Origin: Diphasiastrum complanatum
Lineage: Eukaryota > Streptophyta > Lycopodiopsida > Lycopodiales > Lycopodiaceae
DNA: 64,000 nucleotides
Assembly: GCA_029204225.1 (NCBI GenBank)
Contig: CM055095.1
Coordinates: 21,619,252-21,683,251 of the forward strand
Direction: 5' to 3'
Below the pieces are notes generated by a model. The model had not been told where the DNA came from, did no database searches, and was given only the letters and a program-made list of their open reading frames with translations. Shown here piece by piece: positions 26,270-38,230 of this stretch (position 1 is the stretch's first letter; each line of letters begins with the position of its first letter). The position numbers were made by a program, and so were the translations under genes.

Positions 26270-26630
26270 CATCGAAACCATGAACAACATCCACAAGTAA
26301 CAGAGTGATGGAGTAGCTCACATAAAGCAAAGAGCTCACAAAGCAAAAGCATCTTTATTACAAAGAAAGTGATACATATACAAGCAAAGGTCCCCTTTGC
26401 ATGGGGACACCACATGGCATCGACCTAATAGATGCATGAATTTCATTGTTGGCCTCTACGTGGCATTTTAGCCTATATACAGGTAAACTTCCGTTATCGG
26501 CCCAGGACAAGCCCCCGGGCTAGCTTCTTAACTAAAGCCTACTAAATTGAATCAATACACAACAACTGTTAACTACACTAACAGTCCAATCACAATTGAG
26601 CTTACTAATTCTAACTCCCTCTCTTAAGCT
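26270..26630 (-). repeat. Probable LTR fragment
   Basis: On the minus strand a purine tract (AAGAGAGGGAG) near 26,611-26,625 is followed by about 340 bp with a TATA-like 'gtatatagg' and a polyadenylation-like 'taataaag', the expected LTR order. Clear TG...CA ends were not found. A related coding region was not recognised upstream (26,640-26,900). Confidence 0.33.
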
Positions 26631-27927
26631 CAGGTGTGATTTAAGTATCAGACTAACTGTACACTTATTATAGTATCACATTTGAAGCTTTTATGAATAA
26701 ACCAAATCAAATCTAAGATCAAATGTGATAAGAGTATCAGAATAAAAATGTGTAGCCATGTCCTGGAGTGTTCATATAGATCATATGCAATTTTCTTGCT
26801 ACCTGTACTCGACTCACACTCAACTACACAGTCAAAGCACTTGACTCCCAAAGTATCAACCAAACACCATGCTCTCAATAAGAGTCTACCACACTCTTAG
26901 CTTGACTTGTTCACCATCCAACTTGAAACAGAAGCGGACCACGTGAGACACAAGACTCACACCGAGGAAACCTCACTGCCACCATGAGATTATCATCCTC
27001 CATCTTACTAGGCGACATCCTATCATACGCTTACAAGACAACCTCATAACGTTGATAACAATGAGCGAATATGGCTCAACCTGAGAAAATATTACTGCCA
27101 CTAAGATTATACTCTCAACTAGTAGACATGTCAACAAGTCACTGAGCATCAATTGAGCATCATGGCCTCATTGTCTTTGCCTACAACTTTCTCAAGTAGA
27201 CCATCAAATGCAAGCGCGCTTTATAAAATGGCTGTAGATTATTGACCTAGATATTCTTCATGTTTTAAAACATTTGAGAACATCTAAAACTCACAGCTGA
27301 GAACTTATGTCTCCTCATCAAGCTTCCTCGTGTTCAAAGTAGGCGTGCTTGCCTTATTTGAGCCTGCGTTATCTGACAAAAAGCAAATACAGATATGAAA
27401 GCCTAAAATGAGAAAAAAGGGTCGAAATCTTAGCAACAAAATGGGAAAAAAATGAAATAGCCACGATAAATTTTGCCCACAACATAAATAAAAAATATGA
27501 ATAAAATCTCATCTTAGAATCGATCAAATTGTGTGAATATTATCCCATAACAGCTAACAGCCAAAATTTCTACCAAAACATTTTGTGGACTCCAAAAGAA
27601 CTTACTTCGCAAATTTCACCTTCGACTCGTATTCCTAAATCGAATCAGCCAGCATCTACTTAGGTACCGTTAGTTGGAATATCCCGAGGTGAACTTCCAA
27701 AGGGTATGGTGTTGCATCAGTACTCAATTAAGAGCAACCATCAGGATTTTATAGAATTGTTTGTTCTGAAAGATACTTCCAGTATTAGCAATACCAGTGG
27801 CCTCTTCGTTTCGCAAAATCAAATGGCCGCTCAACAACTCCAGGGCTTCATAAGATTCTACAAATTCACAACTCCATATTTAATCAGCTGATTTAAGACA
27901 AAATATGGTCAAAAGTTACATCTCACC
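26631..27927. other. Stretch with no recognised gene
   Basis: A minus-strand frame at 26,648-26,878 and a plus-strand frame at 27,706-27,891 are open but unmatched. I see no RNA gene. Confidence 0.4.
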
Positions 27928-28271
27928 TCACTTTTGCTGTCTCATTCTATTGATTTGGTTCAAAGCAGGTTGGAGGATGTTATACTGAACCCATACTATG
28001 GTTGGCGGGAGAACCAAAATAAGAATTGAACCCCTTGAATCACTATCGGCTATGGTAGCAATCTCTTGCAAGGCCTCGACATCTCGTGTGAAGAGACTGC
28101 CAGATATTGTTGTTGCGCTCAATCCCAAAGCTCCAATCAAACCCTTATAAGGTTTCATCCGATTTAGCTGATTTAGCCCAGGCTGAAGATGGCAGGAGCC
28201 AGCACCAACAGAAGTATTAGACCTCTTGAGTCATTGTCTGCTATCTATGCAATCTCTAGTAGAGCTGTAGC
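27928..28271 (-). pseudogene. psbY: psbY-like two-domain gene, C-terminal part
   Basis: PsbY is a small thylakoid membrane protein of photosystem II. In land plants the nuclear gene encodes two PsbY segments that are processed apart. On the minus strand, the second segment is almost complete at 27,928-28,158: EIATIADSDSRG, then the membrane helix ILILVLPPTIVWVQYNIL, then QPALNQINRM and a stop. The first segment lies upstream (ADNDSRGLILLLVLAPAI, then LQPGLNQLNRMK) but has a TAG before ADND and a short deletion with frameshift through the WVxYN part. It is fused upstream to a 59-bp repeat and an FAD-enzyme start, so it is a chimeric pseudogene or retired gene copy. Confidence 0.8.
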
Positions 28272-28279
28272 GTGATTCT

Positions 28280-28418
28280 GCAAACTTTTGCCAAAGCACA
28301 AATGCAACGCAGGATGAGCGAACCGGAGGATCCTAAGAGCAAACTTTTGCCAAAGCACAAATGCAGCGCAGGCAGAGGGAACCGGAGGATCGTGAGAGCA
28401 AACGTTTGCCAAAACAGT
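28280..28418. repeat. 59-bp tandem repeat, about 2.3 copies
   Basis: Units start at 28,280, 28,339 and 28,398, each beginning 'gcaaac' and continuing 'tttgccaaa'. The period (59) is not a multiple of three, so each added copy shifts the frame of the chimeric gene in which it sits. Confidence 0.85.
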
Positions 28419-28511
28419 AACAGAAAAATCTGTATCCATTAGCAAGCGATTGGCTATGGCCAAGCCAATAATACCTGCACTGACTATCACAATGTCCTAT
28501 GCTTCCTTGAT
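28401..28511 (-). pseudogene. N-terminal FAD-binding fragment of a DAO-type oxidoreductase
   Basis: Minus strand: DIVIVSAGIIGLAIANRLL, then DTDFSVTVLANV. This is the beta-alpha-beta dinucleotide-binding start of the FAD-dependent (D-amino-acid-oxidase-like) oxidoreductase family, usual form V-I-G-A-G-I-I-G-L. The first motif glycine is Ser, and a TAG precedes the fragment. Only about 32 residues remain. The frame runs into the 59-bp repeat and then, in the same frame apart from one TAG, into the first PsbY segment. Confidence 0.6.
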
Positions 28512-28826
28512 AAACTGATATTGATGCTGCTTGCTTTGCTGGATGGAGCTTCTGCATTTTGGACGTTGCATCTCGATCGATAGGAGAGAGACCCGATCGA
28601 GAGAGAGAGACAGAGAGAGCACGCACGCTGGGGGATATAAAATTTAAAATATAAGCGTGTGCATGTGTGTCAGTAAAAAAAAAAATTTAGCATGACATTT
28701 TAGCTTTTGCCTTTGTAAATGCGTGACAAACTTCGCGGGCAGAGCGTGACATTTTTGGCGGCACAGGGTTAATTTTTTTACAGAACCCTTACACTCTCTC
28801 TCTAAAATATCTTTATATATATAGAT

Positions 28827-28833
<7 letters not shown>

Positions 28834-28888
<55 letters not shown>
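28834..28888. repeat. (GA)n microsatellite
   Basis: Perfect GA tract; a second, shorter one lies at 29,149-29,175. Confidence 0.95.
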
Positions 28889-28891
<3 letters not shown>

Positions 28892-29138
28892 GGGTTGGTA
28901 TTGGAAAAACGCGTTTCAGAGCTTTTGATTGGTCCATGTGTGATTAGGGTTTTGATCAATGAGACGTGTTTGAAGGACACATGTCATTCAATTTATCCCA
29001 TAAAACTAATGTCATTTGGATTGAAACACTATATATACCATGAATGTTGTGGAATTTTTTCAACGGGTGACCTTCAATATGAAAAGTGGGACAAGTTGGA
29101 GTTTCTCTCACAATAGGGTCTGAAGGAGGATAAATAGC

Positions 29139-29175
<37 letters not shown>

Positions 29176-30180
29176 ATCCGTTTTCAAAGCAAGGATTGAA
29201 GGTTGTTGACATTTCCAGCCATGAGAGAGATGCATCACTCGTGAGGCTTTGGCCAGAAAGGTGGCATTTCAATTATCTTGCAAGCAATGGACGGAGGTTG
29301 AAAGCTATGGATATCCATCGACCCAAATAATGATTGTTTTTCAGTATGCAGAAGGAAAGTGAAAACAATTACGGCAGCTACTGTTACTACATTATTCTCT
29401 CATGAATTGCCAATAGTAGTCGTCAGCATTGTCAGCCCTGACTTATACAGCTTCAAAAGCCTGCAATTAACGTTGTGTACTATGTGATGGCAGCTTTTAG
29501 AAGAGCCGCACATGTCATTGTCCGCTCACACAAAAATGCGTTCACTCGACTACTCTTGGGCGCAGGCCAGCTGCCTCTCAGTTGGATGCTTGAACATTTT
29601 CATAGAGAATTTGAGTTGGAATCTGAATTTCAGAGCTATCCATACCACCCGTGACCCAACAAACTTCCGCCTTCTTTGATGACGCATTTCAATTCCCAGT
29701 ATCCACTGCACACGGCGTGGTACACATCTCACTATCTGATCAGTATCAACCATCAATAGCATCCATGGGAGCAGCTCTAGACTCCGTCCCAGGAATGCAC
29801 CCTCTCAAGCCACGACATTGGGCAGCGCTAGCTAAAGAGCTGGGGCCTGGGCTGTGTCCCCACAAGCACCCACCGTCCATACGCGTGTAATCTGTTATCT
29901 CAGGCCCTCAGGGCCACATCTCTCACCTTCCGTGGTCCCTCTCATTGTTACTTGCATTGAGAGTTAAGTGCAGTGCCAGCGACAGCGATATGTTGACCTC
30001 TAGTCCTGATCCGCTGGCTTTAAATCGCAAAAAGCCCAGAAAGAAGGAAAGAAAGAGAGGTCAGCTGGAGTCTGGACCACAGAAACCTCTTCTGTTCAAA
30101 GATCAAGGCTTCACTGTTCACGAATATCATTGCTAAGGCTGCAACTCCATAACCAACAAGAAGTCTCAAACTAGAAAGCG
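29176..30180. other. Stretch with no recognised gene
   Basis: The part at 29,550-29,900 is richer in G+C and has open frames on both strands (70-79 codons), without recognisable domains. It could be a fragment of a host gene. Confidence 0.35.
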
Positions 30181-30216
30181 ACTATACGTTAAATTTCACG
30201 TGCTTTTCTCTCTCTC

Positions 30217-30236
30217 TCCCTCTCTGGCGCGCGATA

Positions 30237-30268
<32 letters not shown>

Positions 30269-30562
30269 ACACACACACACACTCTCTCTCTCTCTCTCTC
30301 TCCACAATGCACATATTGTGCAAAGGCACAATATGTGCACACACACTCTCTCTTTCACACACACACACACACTCTCTCTCTCTCTCCACAATGCACATTA
30401 TCGTACACACACACACTCTCTCTCCCCACAATGCACATATTGTGCACATGTATCGTTTTTCTACGTATCTCTTCGTGCTCACACATCTCTATCTATCTAT
30501 CTGTTTTTCTATGTATCTCTTCGTGCTCACACATCTCTATCTATCTATCTCTCCCTCCCCAT
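30217..30562. repeat. Low-complexity CT/CA block with internal repeats
   Basis: Alternating CT and CA tracts are interspersed with repeats of 'ccacaatgcacat'. At the right end is a 48-bp tandem duplication (30,455-30,502 and 30,503-30,550, each beginning 'gttttt'). Open frames on both strands here are products of the simple repeats. Confidence 0.9.
30308..30339. repeat. Perfect 14-bp hairpin
   Basis: TGCACATATTGTGC (30,308-30,321) and GCACAATATGTGCA (30,326-30,339) are exact reverse complements with a 4-base loop. A further copy of the left arm occurs near 30,431. Confidence 0.9.
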
Positions 30563-30650
30563 CTCTGCCTCCCCATGATCATGCCCATTATAATGTGGAT
30601 GCTGTGGTAGAACATGCTATAAAGTTCAAATCATTGAAATCATTGAGGTA

Positions 30651-31807
30651 GCAATAGGTTGGGATTTAGGAAGTTGATTTATTTAAGTTACTTCGGAGTA
30701 GGGTAGTGATAGGTTGATTCTAGGGAATGTGACGCATCCTCAAAGAGCTTATTAGCATTGCGGTGGTCACTTGTAAGGATAATTTAAAGCTTTCCATGAC
30801 TAAATGTCACTTGTTTAACGTAAGAAAAGTAGTGACTTGGTGATGAAAAGCCAACTTAGAAAATGCAACATGCCTGACCATTCAAACTTAGGAAAACTGA
30901 AATCCCAACCAACCCGAAAGCCAACTCAAAATCCGTCTCCAAAAGGTAACGAAAGGCAAAAACAAGTCACTCATGAAATCGCAACGCGTAGTGGTCGCCA
31001 CAAACTGACCAATAGGCATAGTGGACCCTTAGGTGCCAGTGACGCAAAAAGGTTCTCCGAAATGGTAATCATCCCCAAGGATCAACTTTATTTAATTTGA
31101 AAGAGTTTACATTCATAGATAGACTGACTGGTCTCGGGGCCACCAACACGTGCTGGTAGAGAGAGCTGAGATTTGGTGACCGGATTCCTGGCGCTAATTA
31201 AGCTGCCCAAGTTTCTTTCTACCAGACTCCCCTTGTATTCTAGTGTGATTTGACGTGCCCCCTTTGTCATAGAATATAGTGTTGTATGGTAAAACACGCT
31301 TTTCTGGACTTAGTTTTTATTTTCCTAATTAAGTTTGGCAAGCCTGGCAGAATAAATCTAGCTCCCAATTATGGGTCCCGAGAGCCGCCCGGTGGGCAAA
31401 GTCAACATGGCTCTTGGATATGGGTCCCGGGAGTTGAATAGGCCATGACTCAAGCCCCATAGCTAGCTCATGACTTGTGACTACTTGACAGGCTCACCAC
31501 AGGTCAGAGGCTCAGTCCTTGACTTCCTAACTTGCTCTGGGACTTTAGGGAGTGTCATCCCTTAGAGTCTTACAGGGCACACTGGGTGCACCATAGGTCC
31601 CAGCCTGACTGAATGTGGCTAGTTGGAAGTTTTACGGCCTTAGAATTGTCCAGGAAGTGAAAATATCGGCGATGTCGAGCGCAACTTTGATGTACGCAAA
31701 AATATTTTGACTAGTAGAAAGACCTCTTTGTTTTAAAGAGACGGTCAGTTTTGGCCCAGGATTACTCTAGTTTGTCACTGGAAGAAGCTCGGCAACTCAG
31801 TAAAAGT
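30651..31807. other. Stretch with no recognised gene
   Basis: A plus-strand, lysine/glutamine-rich frame at 30,837-31,100 is unmatched. 'atgggtcccg' occurs twice near 31,370-31,430. Confidence 0.4.
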
Positions 31808-32150
31808 GGGCAGAACGTATTGCTAAGTTATGAAATGAATGATTGGGAAGATTGGATGTACTTGTTATAAATGCAATCTAGATGATAAAGTAGTGAATCT
31901 TGTTTCGGACATGGATAACAACTGTTGCTCAGCTATGACACCTGTCTTTCTCACACGACTAACTTGTGCGGTTTTGTTGTGTGGGATGGTGGCAGGTAAC
32001 AGTTGGGTGTCCTAAAACTTGCTTCGCTTTATGGTACTCTGTACTGGTTAACTTTATACAATTGTATTTTTACCTGTTATGCTATAAATTGAAGGGTTCA
32101 AAGGGTTTGTCAAGAGGGACTATGTGAAATCTTGTTACTCTCTCTCTAGC
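31808..32150 (+). repeat. Dispersed direct repeat, copy R1
   Basis: About 340 bp shared with 34,109-34,458 at high identity, and more loosely with 36,440-36,700. Shared landmarks in the same order are 'gaacgtattgcta', 'tgataaagtagtgaatctt', 'gtgggatggtggcaggtaa' and 'gctataaattgaagggttc'. R1 ends just before the ORF at 32,219. Confidence 0.85.
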
Positions 32151-32218
32151 ACCTCTGATGCCACCCCAACTACCCTTTGGTCGGGGTAGTACCAAACCTT
32201 TATCTTTTCTTGTATTTT

Positions 32219-32748
32219 ATGGCTAACAAGGTCTGTTCTATGGTGTATTCCACGGGATGGTTTCATGATGCAGTGACTCTTGGCTATGGGGAGCCCCTTC
32301 CTCCTCCTAGTCCTTTCGTTCAGACTATTATTTGTTGCATGAAGAAAGCTGTTGAAGTTCACAAACTGATTACTGCTTATGATATGACTACTTTTAATGC
32401 TGCTGGCCCGGATGGTAAAATTATTTCCCTTATTGATTTGATGTGCATCATGGATTGGATCAAAATTTATACAGATTTTATTAAAAAGAAGGAAACCCTT
32501 AGCATGGTTGAAAAAATTTATATGGACCTCTCTAACTATGCTGAACAAATTGCTGCTGAGGAAAATTTCTATAATATGCATATTCGAAAAGTATTTGCTT
32601 GCTTGGAAAAAGTAAATGGTGACTCCTCTGCTGATACCCCTGTCCCTACCAATGCTCCTACTTCACCTCACTCTTTGATCTTTACCGAAGACCTTGATGA
32701 AGATAGTGCTTCCCAGTTAGAGTCCTTTCACAAAAAATCTGTGATGTA
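32219..32748 (+). CDS. Unrecognised 176-codon ORF between direct repeats
   Basis: ATG at 32,219, stop after 176 codons. The product is predicted soluble and mostly helical, with a proline-rich patch (GEPLPPPSPF) near residue 27 and a C-terminal acidic, proline/threonine-rich tail (SADTPVPTNAPTSPH, TEDLDEDS). It has no signal peptide, no membrane segment and no catalytic motif that I can name. Codon use looks ordinary, and the frame is the longest non-repeat frame between 25 and 40 kb outside transposon remnants. It lies just after R1; the open frames at 32,799-33,056 and 33,189-33,500 may be further exons. It could be an element-encoded or host protein. Confidence 0.4.
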
Positions 32749-32798
32749 GGGAATCAATCTACCTTTGAATTTTGTCAGGCCAATAGCTGCCAAGTACA

Positions 32799-33500
32799 TT
32801 GGTTTCGAGTCGTATCGTTGAGTTTAAATCTACTAAGACTACTTATAAACTTTGGAGCCTTCCTTCTGTCAACTTTCTAGCACCTATCTCTATTGAGCTT
32901 TGGATTGCTCTTGCTCATCTCACTGATGAAGAAGTCCAAGCCTGCAAGCTTGCTGCTTTGCATAAGAATCCTTCTTTTGATACTCCTATTGCCTTTGATA
33001 TTGTCATCAAGATGAGCAGATTTGAACCTTTGAGATGTCCTTCTGAGCAGACCTAGGCTTTTAACAGAATGAACCTTCATCAAGCTAGAATCTGGAACTG
33101 AAAAAGACCTTTCTTTAAGTGATAATGTGGTGATAAATGCAAAAATAATTCTTCTATCATATGATTTGATCACTCTATTTGGTACATAATGAATAATCTT
33201 TCCATTTTCTTTCCTGGTGAGTCTCTGAAAAATCAGCTTAATGTCTTTTTCCTTTGGTTGCATAAACCTACTAGAGAGATTGTCAAATCCCACCTTGTCT
33301 TTCTGTACATCCGACAATACATGATTGATGCTGCCATTGAACTTTCCATAAACCCTACTCCTAAGCTCCTCGTACACCTTGGCGATGCTAAAAACATTCA
33401 AGAAAAGGAAAATCACACAACCCTATTCACTTTTCCTCATGCTCTCTTGCTCTCTCTCTCTCCCTCATTCTTGCTCTCCTGGTGCTCTACCATACTGTGA
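32799..33500 (+). CDS. Possible downstream exons of the 32.2-kb ORF
   Basis: Two further plus-strand open stretches: 32,799-33,056 (FKSTKTTYKLWSLPS, then APISIELWIALAHLTDEEV) and 33,189-33,500 (ending in a CT-rich tract). They are in other frames than the first ORF. Without clear splice sites they could equally be frameshifted continuations. The long opposite-strand frame at 32,877-33,416 mirrors them and is probably a shadow. Confidence 0.25.
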
Positions 33501-34108
33501 TTGTGATTGAAGAGAAAGCTCGTGAATGCTATTGGAAGAGCAATTGTGTGAATGATACTACAAACAAAGGTGAGAATGATTTGAGAAATGGTACCTTGTT
33601 GATAATGAAGGATGTATGCTAAGATTGAATGCTCACAGATTGTTGTGATTACCTTTGTGTAGTAGCAAAGCCTGGCTTGCATATTGAAATTGGATACTAC
33701 TACAATCAATCGTTGTCCCAAGGAGCATACGTGGCCAATTTTTCAAGTATGTTTTCAACCTTTTCGACCTATGATAGGCGCTGGATAGCAGGCCAACGTT
33801 TGATATTCACTAGCACCGTTTTTGAAAAGAGAGTAGTCGTTGGCCAGCGGCCTCTCTAAGGCGGATCTAGCCACTGGCCAGCGCTGATTTTTGGCTCAGA
33901 TGTGGTTGTATGAACTGCGATTTGCCATGGCTCTTTGTATGAGCATTGTTTCAAGCATTTTTCAATACGTAATGCTTGTAGAAATGTGATGGACCGCTGT
34001 CCTTCCATGTGTTTTATGGGTATAGCAGAAGCTATAGCATGAATATGGTTGATGAGAATGCTCCTTTATTGATCAGTATGGCTTCTGCCCTAATACGGCT
34101 TCGTTAAA

Positions 34109-34458
34109 GGGAAGAACGTATTGCTAGGTTATGAAATGAATGATCAGGAAGATTGGGCGTACTTGTTATAAATGCAATCTAGCTGATAAAGTAGTGAATC
34201 TTATTTCAAACATGGATAACAATTGATGCTCAGCTATGACACTTGTCTTTCTCACGCGACTAACTTCTGCGGTTTTGTTGTGTGGGATGGTGGCAGGTAA
34301 CAGCTACGTGTTTTGAAACTTGCTTCACTTTATGGTACTCTGTACGGTTTAACTTTATACAGTTGTATTTTTACTTGGTATGCTATAAATTGAAGGGTTC
34401 AAAGGGTTTGGTCTTGACTTGTCAAGAGGGACTATGTGAAATCTTCTTACTCTCTCAT
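34109..34458 (+). repeat. Dispersed direct repeat, copy R2
   Basis: Close match to R1, 2.3 kb away and in the same orientation, with a small insertion near its right end ('cttgacttgtcaag'). R1 and R2 flank the unrecognised ORF cluster like long terminal repeats, but TG...CA ends, a primer binding site and a polypurine tract are not evident. Confidence 0.85.
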
Positions 34459-34459
34459 G

Positions 34460-36430
34460 GACTCCATTTGACTATGCAAAATCCCCGTCAAAAACTCTTT
34501 TTTTGGCTTCACCAAGTACACCGAATTAATCCACTTTTGTAAGTATGAATAGCTTATGTAAAAGATATGGAGAAAATTCAAAATCATATTCTTTGGGGAT
34601 TCTGGGAAAAGTTTTTTAACTTGCATCTCAAGTCTCCTGTTTCCATGGCTAGGATTCACTTGATCTTAGGGATCTTAATCTAATGGTGATCACTCACATT
34701 ACTTTGTGCTTTTATGAGTAATTAAAAAAAAAAGTATATAAGGAAGGAGACCCAGCAAGGGACCTCCACCCTCTTTCTTCCCTTTCCTCGTTTCATCAAA
34801 TGCGACGTTGCTTCTGCCTTCATGAAGAGGCTTTTTTCATCAACAAAGTGGTAATATCCAAGCCCACGGTGGTGCACTGGATCACACTCTCTGCAATTGG
34901 AATTTGGAGCTTGTTTATTCACATTTGGTAAGCATTCAACCTGGCAACTGGCCAGTGAACTATTTTCAAGCATTGCCTTTATGATTGATGTAAGCAATGA
35001 AAAACTTGTTGTTTGTTGTCACTGATATAGAAAGGTTTGCCACAATAGCTGATTGTTGTCTTGCCATGATTCTACTTTTAGTTTTGCACCACTCTATGTG
35101 CTACTAGCAGCGCTAGAAGGAATCCGCGCATTTTTTAGCATGATTTCTCACAGCTAACTGGTCAATCACTAACTTCTTGTGATTGAATGAGCTAATTTTA
35201 TGGTTGTATATCCTTCTATGCACACACTATATGGGCGCCCTCTTTTCAAATTGTTATAGCAAGTATTACACTCCTCCACACCATAAAGCTCCACTCGCTT
35301 GTAATAAGGTGTTGCTAAAGAAGTTCCCCAAAAAAGGCATGAGCTCCAATTGAACTCTATATTCGATGTTTTATGCTTACTCTAAATCAAGATGTAGGAA
35401 AGGCATCGAACATAAGGTTGATAATTAAAAACGATCCATAATAACGGATTCTTAGTAACTAAAGCTTGTAGCTCTTGAAGAATAGGCATTCCACTCCTAG
35501 GAATCAACAACTTACCTTGAAACATTGTACCTCTAGAAAGATGTATGATAATGACTTGAAACTCGTGGCTCGATAATCATAATGCTATTAGGACTTGTGC
35601 CAAAACCAAGTGGAAGAAATGATCATGTCGACCTCTCAAGAGGAATCTACTAATCATAGTCAGGTATGACTCCAAGAAAAACCACAATTACTTGAATGGG
35701 ATTTCGTGAATGATGGTGTAGAATAGTAAAATTCTTTATCCTCCATAACCGTTTAAGAATATGTGAAATGCTAGAAGTATACTTTACGACATTTCTTAAA
35801 AAGCTTTATGTAATCAATAAAGTATGAATAAAATGATACGAGTAAGTAATCATTCAAAAATAACAACAAGACATATGACAAAAGAAAAACCATATGTAAG
35901 GAACCTTACCTACATCAGTGATAATAATCTGTTCTCATATGTATTCATGAGTTTAAGTGCATGTATAGTGGCACTGGAAAGCCTTAGTATCTACCACACT
36001 TGTAGAAGACTATGGTAATAGTCTTCAGGGTCAGGATGGTACAGAGGTACCCGAATACCTATGAAAACTTACGCACTTTACTTGCTGCATCAAAACACAA
36101 TAATGGACTATAGCGGTTTATTAAGTTACAGTTGTTCGGCATCTTAATGTGATGAATCGATGCAGTGTATGGTTAACCTGAATGGCATGGATTTGCCCAA
36201 GCGTTTGTACATAGGGTCCATCAAGTACCAAAAAACTTCACTAGTACTGATGGGTACAAGATGGCATAGAGATGTCCTATTACCGACCTCTATGACCAAA
36301 CTACACCTTTTTCACTTGTTGTGATTGATTAGGGCTTCACCAGTGTAAAGCTATGTTAATGTTATGTAACTAAAGGATTATTTGTCTTATATTGATCACT
36401 GTGGTGGATGCCCTTATATGGTGGTATTAA
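34460..36430. other. Stretch with no recognised gene
   Basis: Short unmatched open frames only. Nothing of known family is visible on either strand. Confidence 0.45.
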
Positions 36431-36439
36431 AGCAAGACC

Positions 36440-36700
36440 TATGATATGGTAGAATGCATGGTAGGGAAGATTGGACTAATGATTGTGAATTTTATTTAAG
36501 CTGATAGTGAATCTTGTTTCAGACATGGATGACAACTGATGTCAGTTATGACACCTGTCTTCCTCACTAAACTAACTTGTGTGGTTGTGTTTTGTGGGAT
36601 GGTGGCAGGTAATAACTGGGTATCCTAAAACTTGTTTCACTTTATGGTGCTTTGTACTGTAAGTTCTTTTAGCTTCGTTTAAACCTGTTATGCTGTAAGA
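36440..36700 (+). repeat. Dispersed direct repeat, copy R3 (diverged)
   Basis: Shares the order of landmarks with R1 and R2 ('gtgaatcttgtttcagacatggat', shortened here, and 'gtgggatggtggcaggtaa') but is more diverged and lacks the left part. Confidence 0.75.
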
Positions 36701-36978
36701 CCAAATTCAATTTCTCAAACCATCTCCATGCCAATGTCCATGGCCGCAATTCAACAACAATAGCAGTAGCCTCGTTTGCCAATTTGCACTTTTCAAACGT
36801 TGGCCATCTCCCGTGGAAAAGCATCGCAAGCCAAACCCTGGAAAACCCAAAAGACGCAACAGTGCCACTAGAAACGACTAATCGATCTTCATCTCTCATG
36901 CCTTACAAGATATCATATCTGGTTAGGTGAGATTCTTTGTGAAATCTAATTTCTCTCACTCATTGAGACATGTTGAAG

Positions 36979-36982
<4 letters not shown>

Positions 36983-37075
<93 letters not shown>
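36983..37075. repeat. (CT)n-(CA)n compound microsatellite
   Basis: CT tract to 37,057, then CA to 37,075; same order as the other compound tracts. Confidence 0.97.
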
Positions 37076-37076
<1 letters not shown>

Positions 37077-37295
37077 TGGCGTTTTCACTTTTTATCAAAA
37101 ATGACAAACGAAAAATCTACCTTGCATCAGAGTTCCTACCCCTACTGGGCATTGCCTGTTATGTGTCAGAGAAATGCTCAAGCTCGATGCCAAGCTACTC
37201 TCGAGACTATATGCATTGGTGTCGATTAGGACTTGTAGCAACATGATTGAGATTGATGATACTATCGTTCCAGTTGTTTACAACATATTGCAACA

Positions 37296-37312
37296 AATAT
37301 GAGTCTTTTTAT

Positions 37313-37396
<84 letters not shown>

Positions 37397-37530
37397 ATTC
37401 TATAGGGGGTTTGAGTAACGGGAAACATAGTTGTGCGCAAAAAAAGATGAGATGTTTATAACTCTTATCTTTTTCAAGTACAAAACTTTGAGAGGATCGA
37501 TAACCCAACAAGTTCTCACAACCTCATAGG
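37296..37530 (+). repeat. Microsatellite-bearing direct repeat, copy 1
   Basis: 'atgagtctttttatg', then (CT)n (37,314-37,371), (CA)n (37,372-37,398), then about 130 bp of unique sequence containing 'tatagggggtttgagtaac' and 'aacccaacaagttctcacaa'. It matches 38,003-38,230. Confidence 0.85.
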
Positions 37531-38002
37531 TATAAGAAGTACATCCAAACCGTGACACTCGGGTATGCTTCATAGTGGAAGGTAACGAACAACTGATACA
37601 TACTGCACGTGATATCTAACACCAACAAACCTGATATATAGGAGGATACATGGAACTGATGCAAACATAGCAGTCGAGCAGTTCATGTAGGCTGCTAGCA
37701 TTCAATATGGCTACTTTTCCAGTAGTCAGAGCACAAACTTTTGTGAATGACACAAACTCTGCAGAGGTTAAGCTTGAAACAACATTTCTTTCCAGGAAAG
37801 GGGACCCTAGCATTGGACCATGTTCATCTCTTTCAGCCATAGCGATGCGTCAGGAAACCAGTCCTCTGCTCACACACTCATGTCTGACAAGAACCAATCT
37901 ACTGAGGTTATACTTCACGCCCTGCCTCTATCAACCAAGTTGAGGCATTACTTGACAAGGAACCACATTTTTATTAGTTTCTACGTAGAAGTTGAGCAAC
38001 AA

Positions 38003-38016
38003 GTATGAGTCTTTTT

Positions 38017-38086
<70 letters not shown>

Positions 38087-38230
38087 ACATTCTCTATAGG
38101 GGGTTTGAGTAACATGAAACATAGCTGTGTGCAAAAAAAGATGATCTGGTTATAACTCTAATCTTCTTCAAGTATGAAACTTTGAGAGGATCAATAACCC
38201 AACAAGTTCTCACAACATCACACTTACCAC
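38003..38230 (+). repeat. Microsatellite-bearing direct repeat, copy 2
   Basis: Same flanks and same CT-then-CA order as 37,296-37,530, with a shorter CT tract. The 470 bp between the copies hold an unmatched 78-codon frame (37,707-37,943). Confidence 0.85.

Noticed and set aside
32877-33416. 179-codon minus-strand frame
   Set aside because: It mirrors the plus-strand open stretches of the 32-33 kb ORF region; composition and lack of any motif suggest a shadow, though neither strand is certain.
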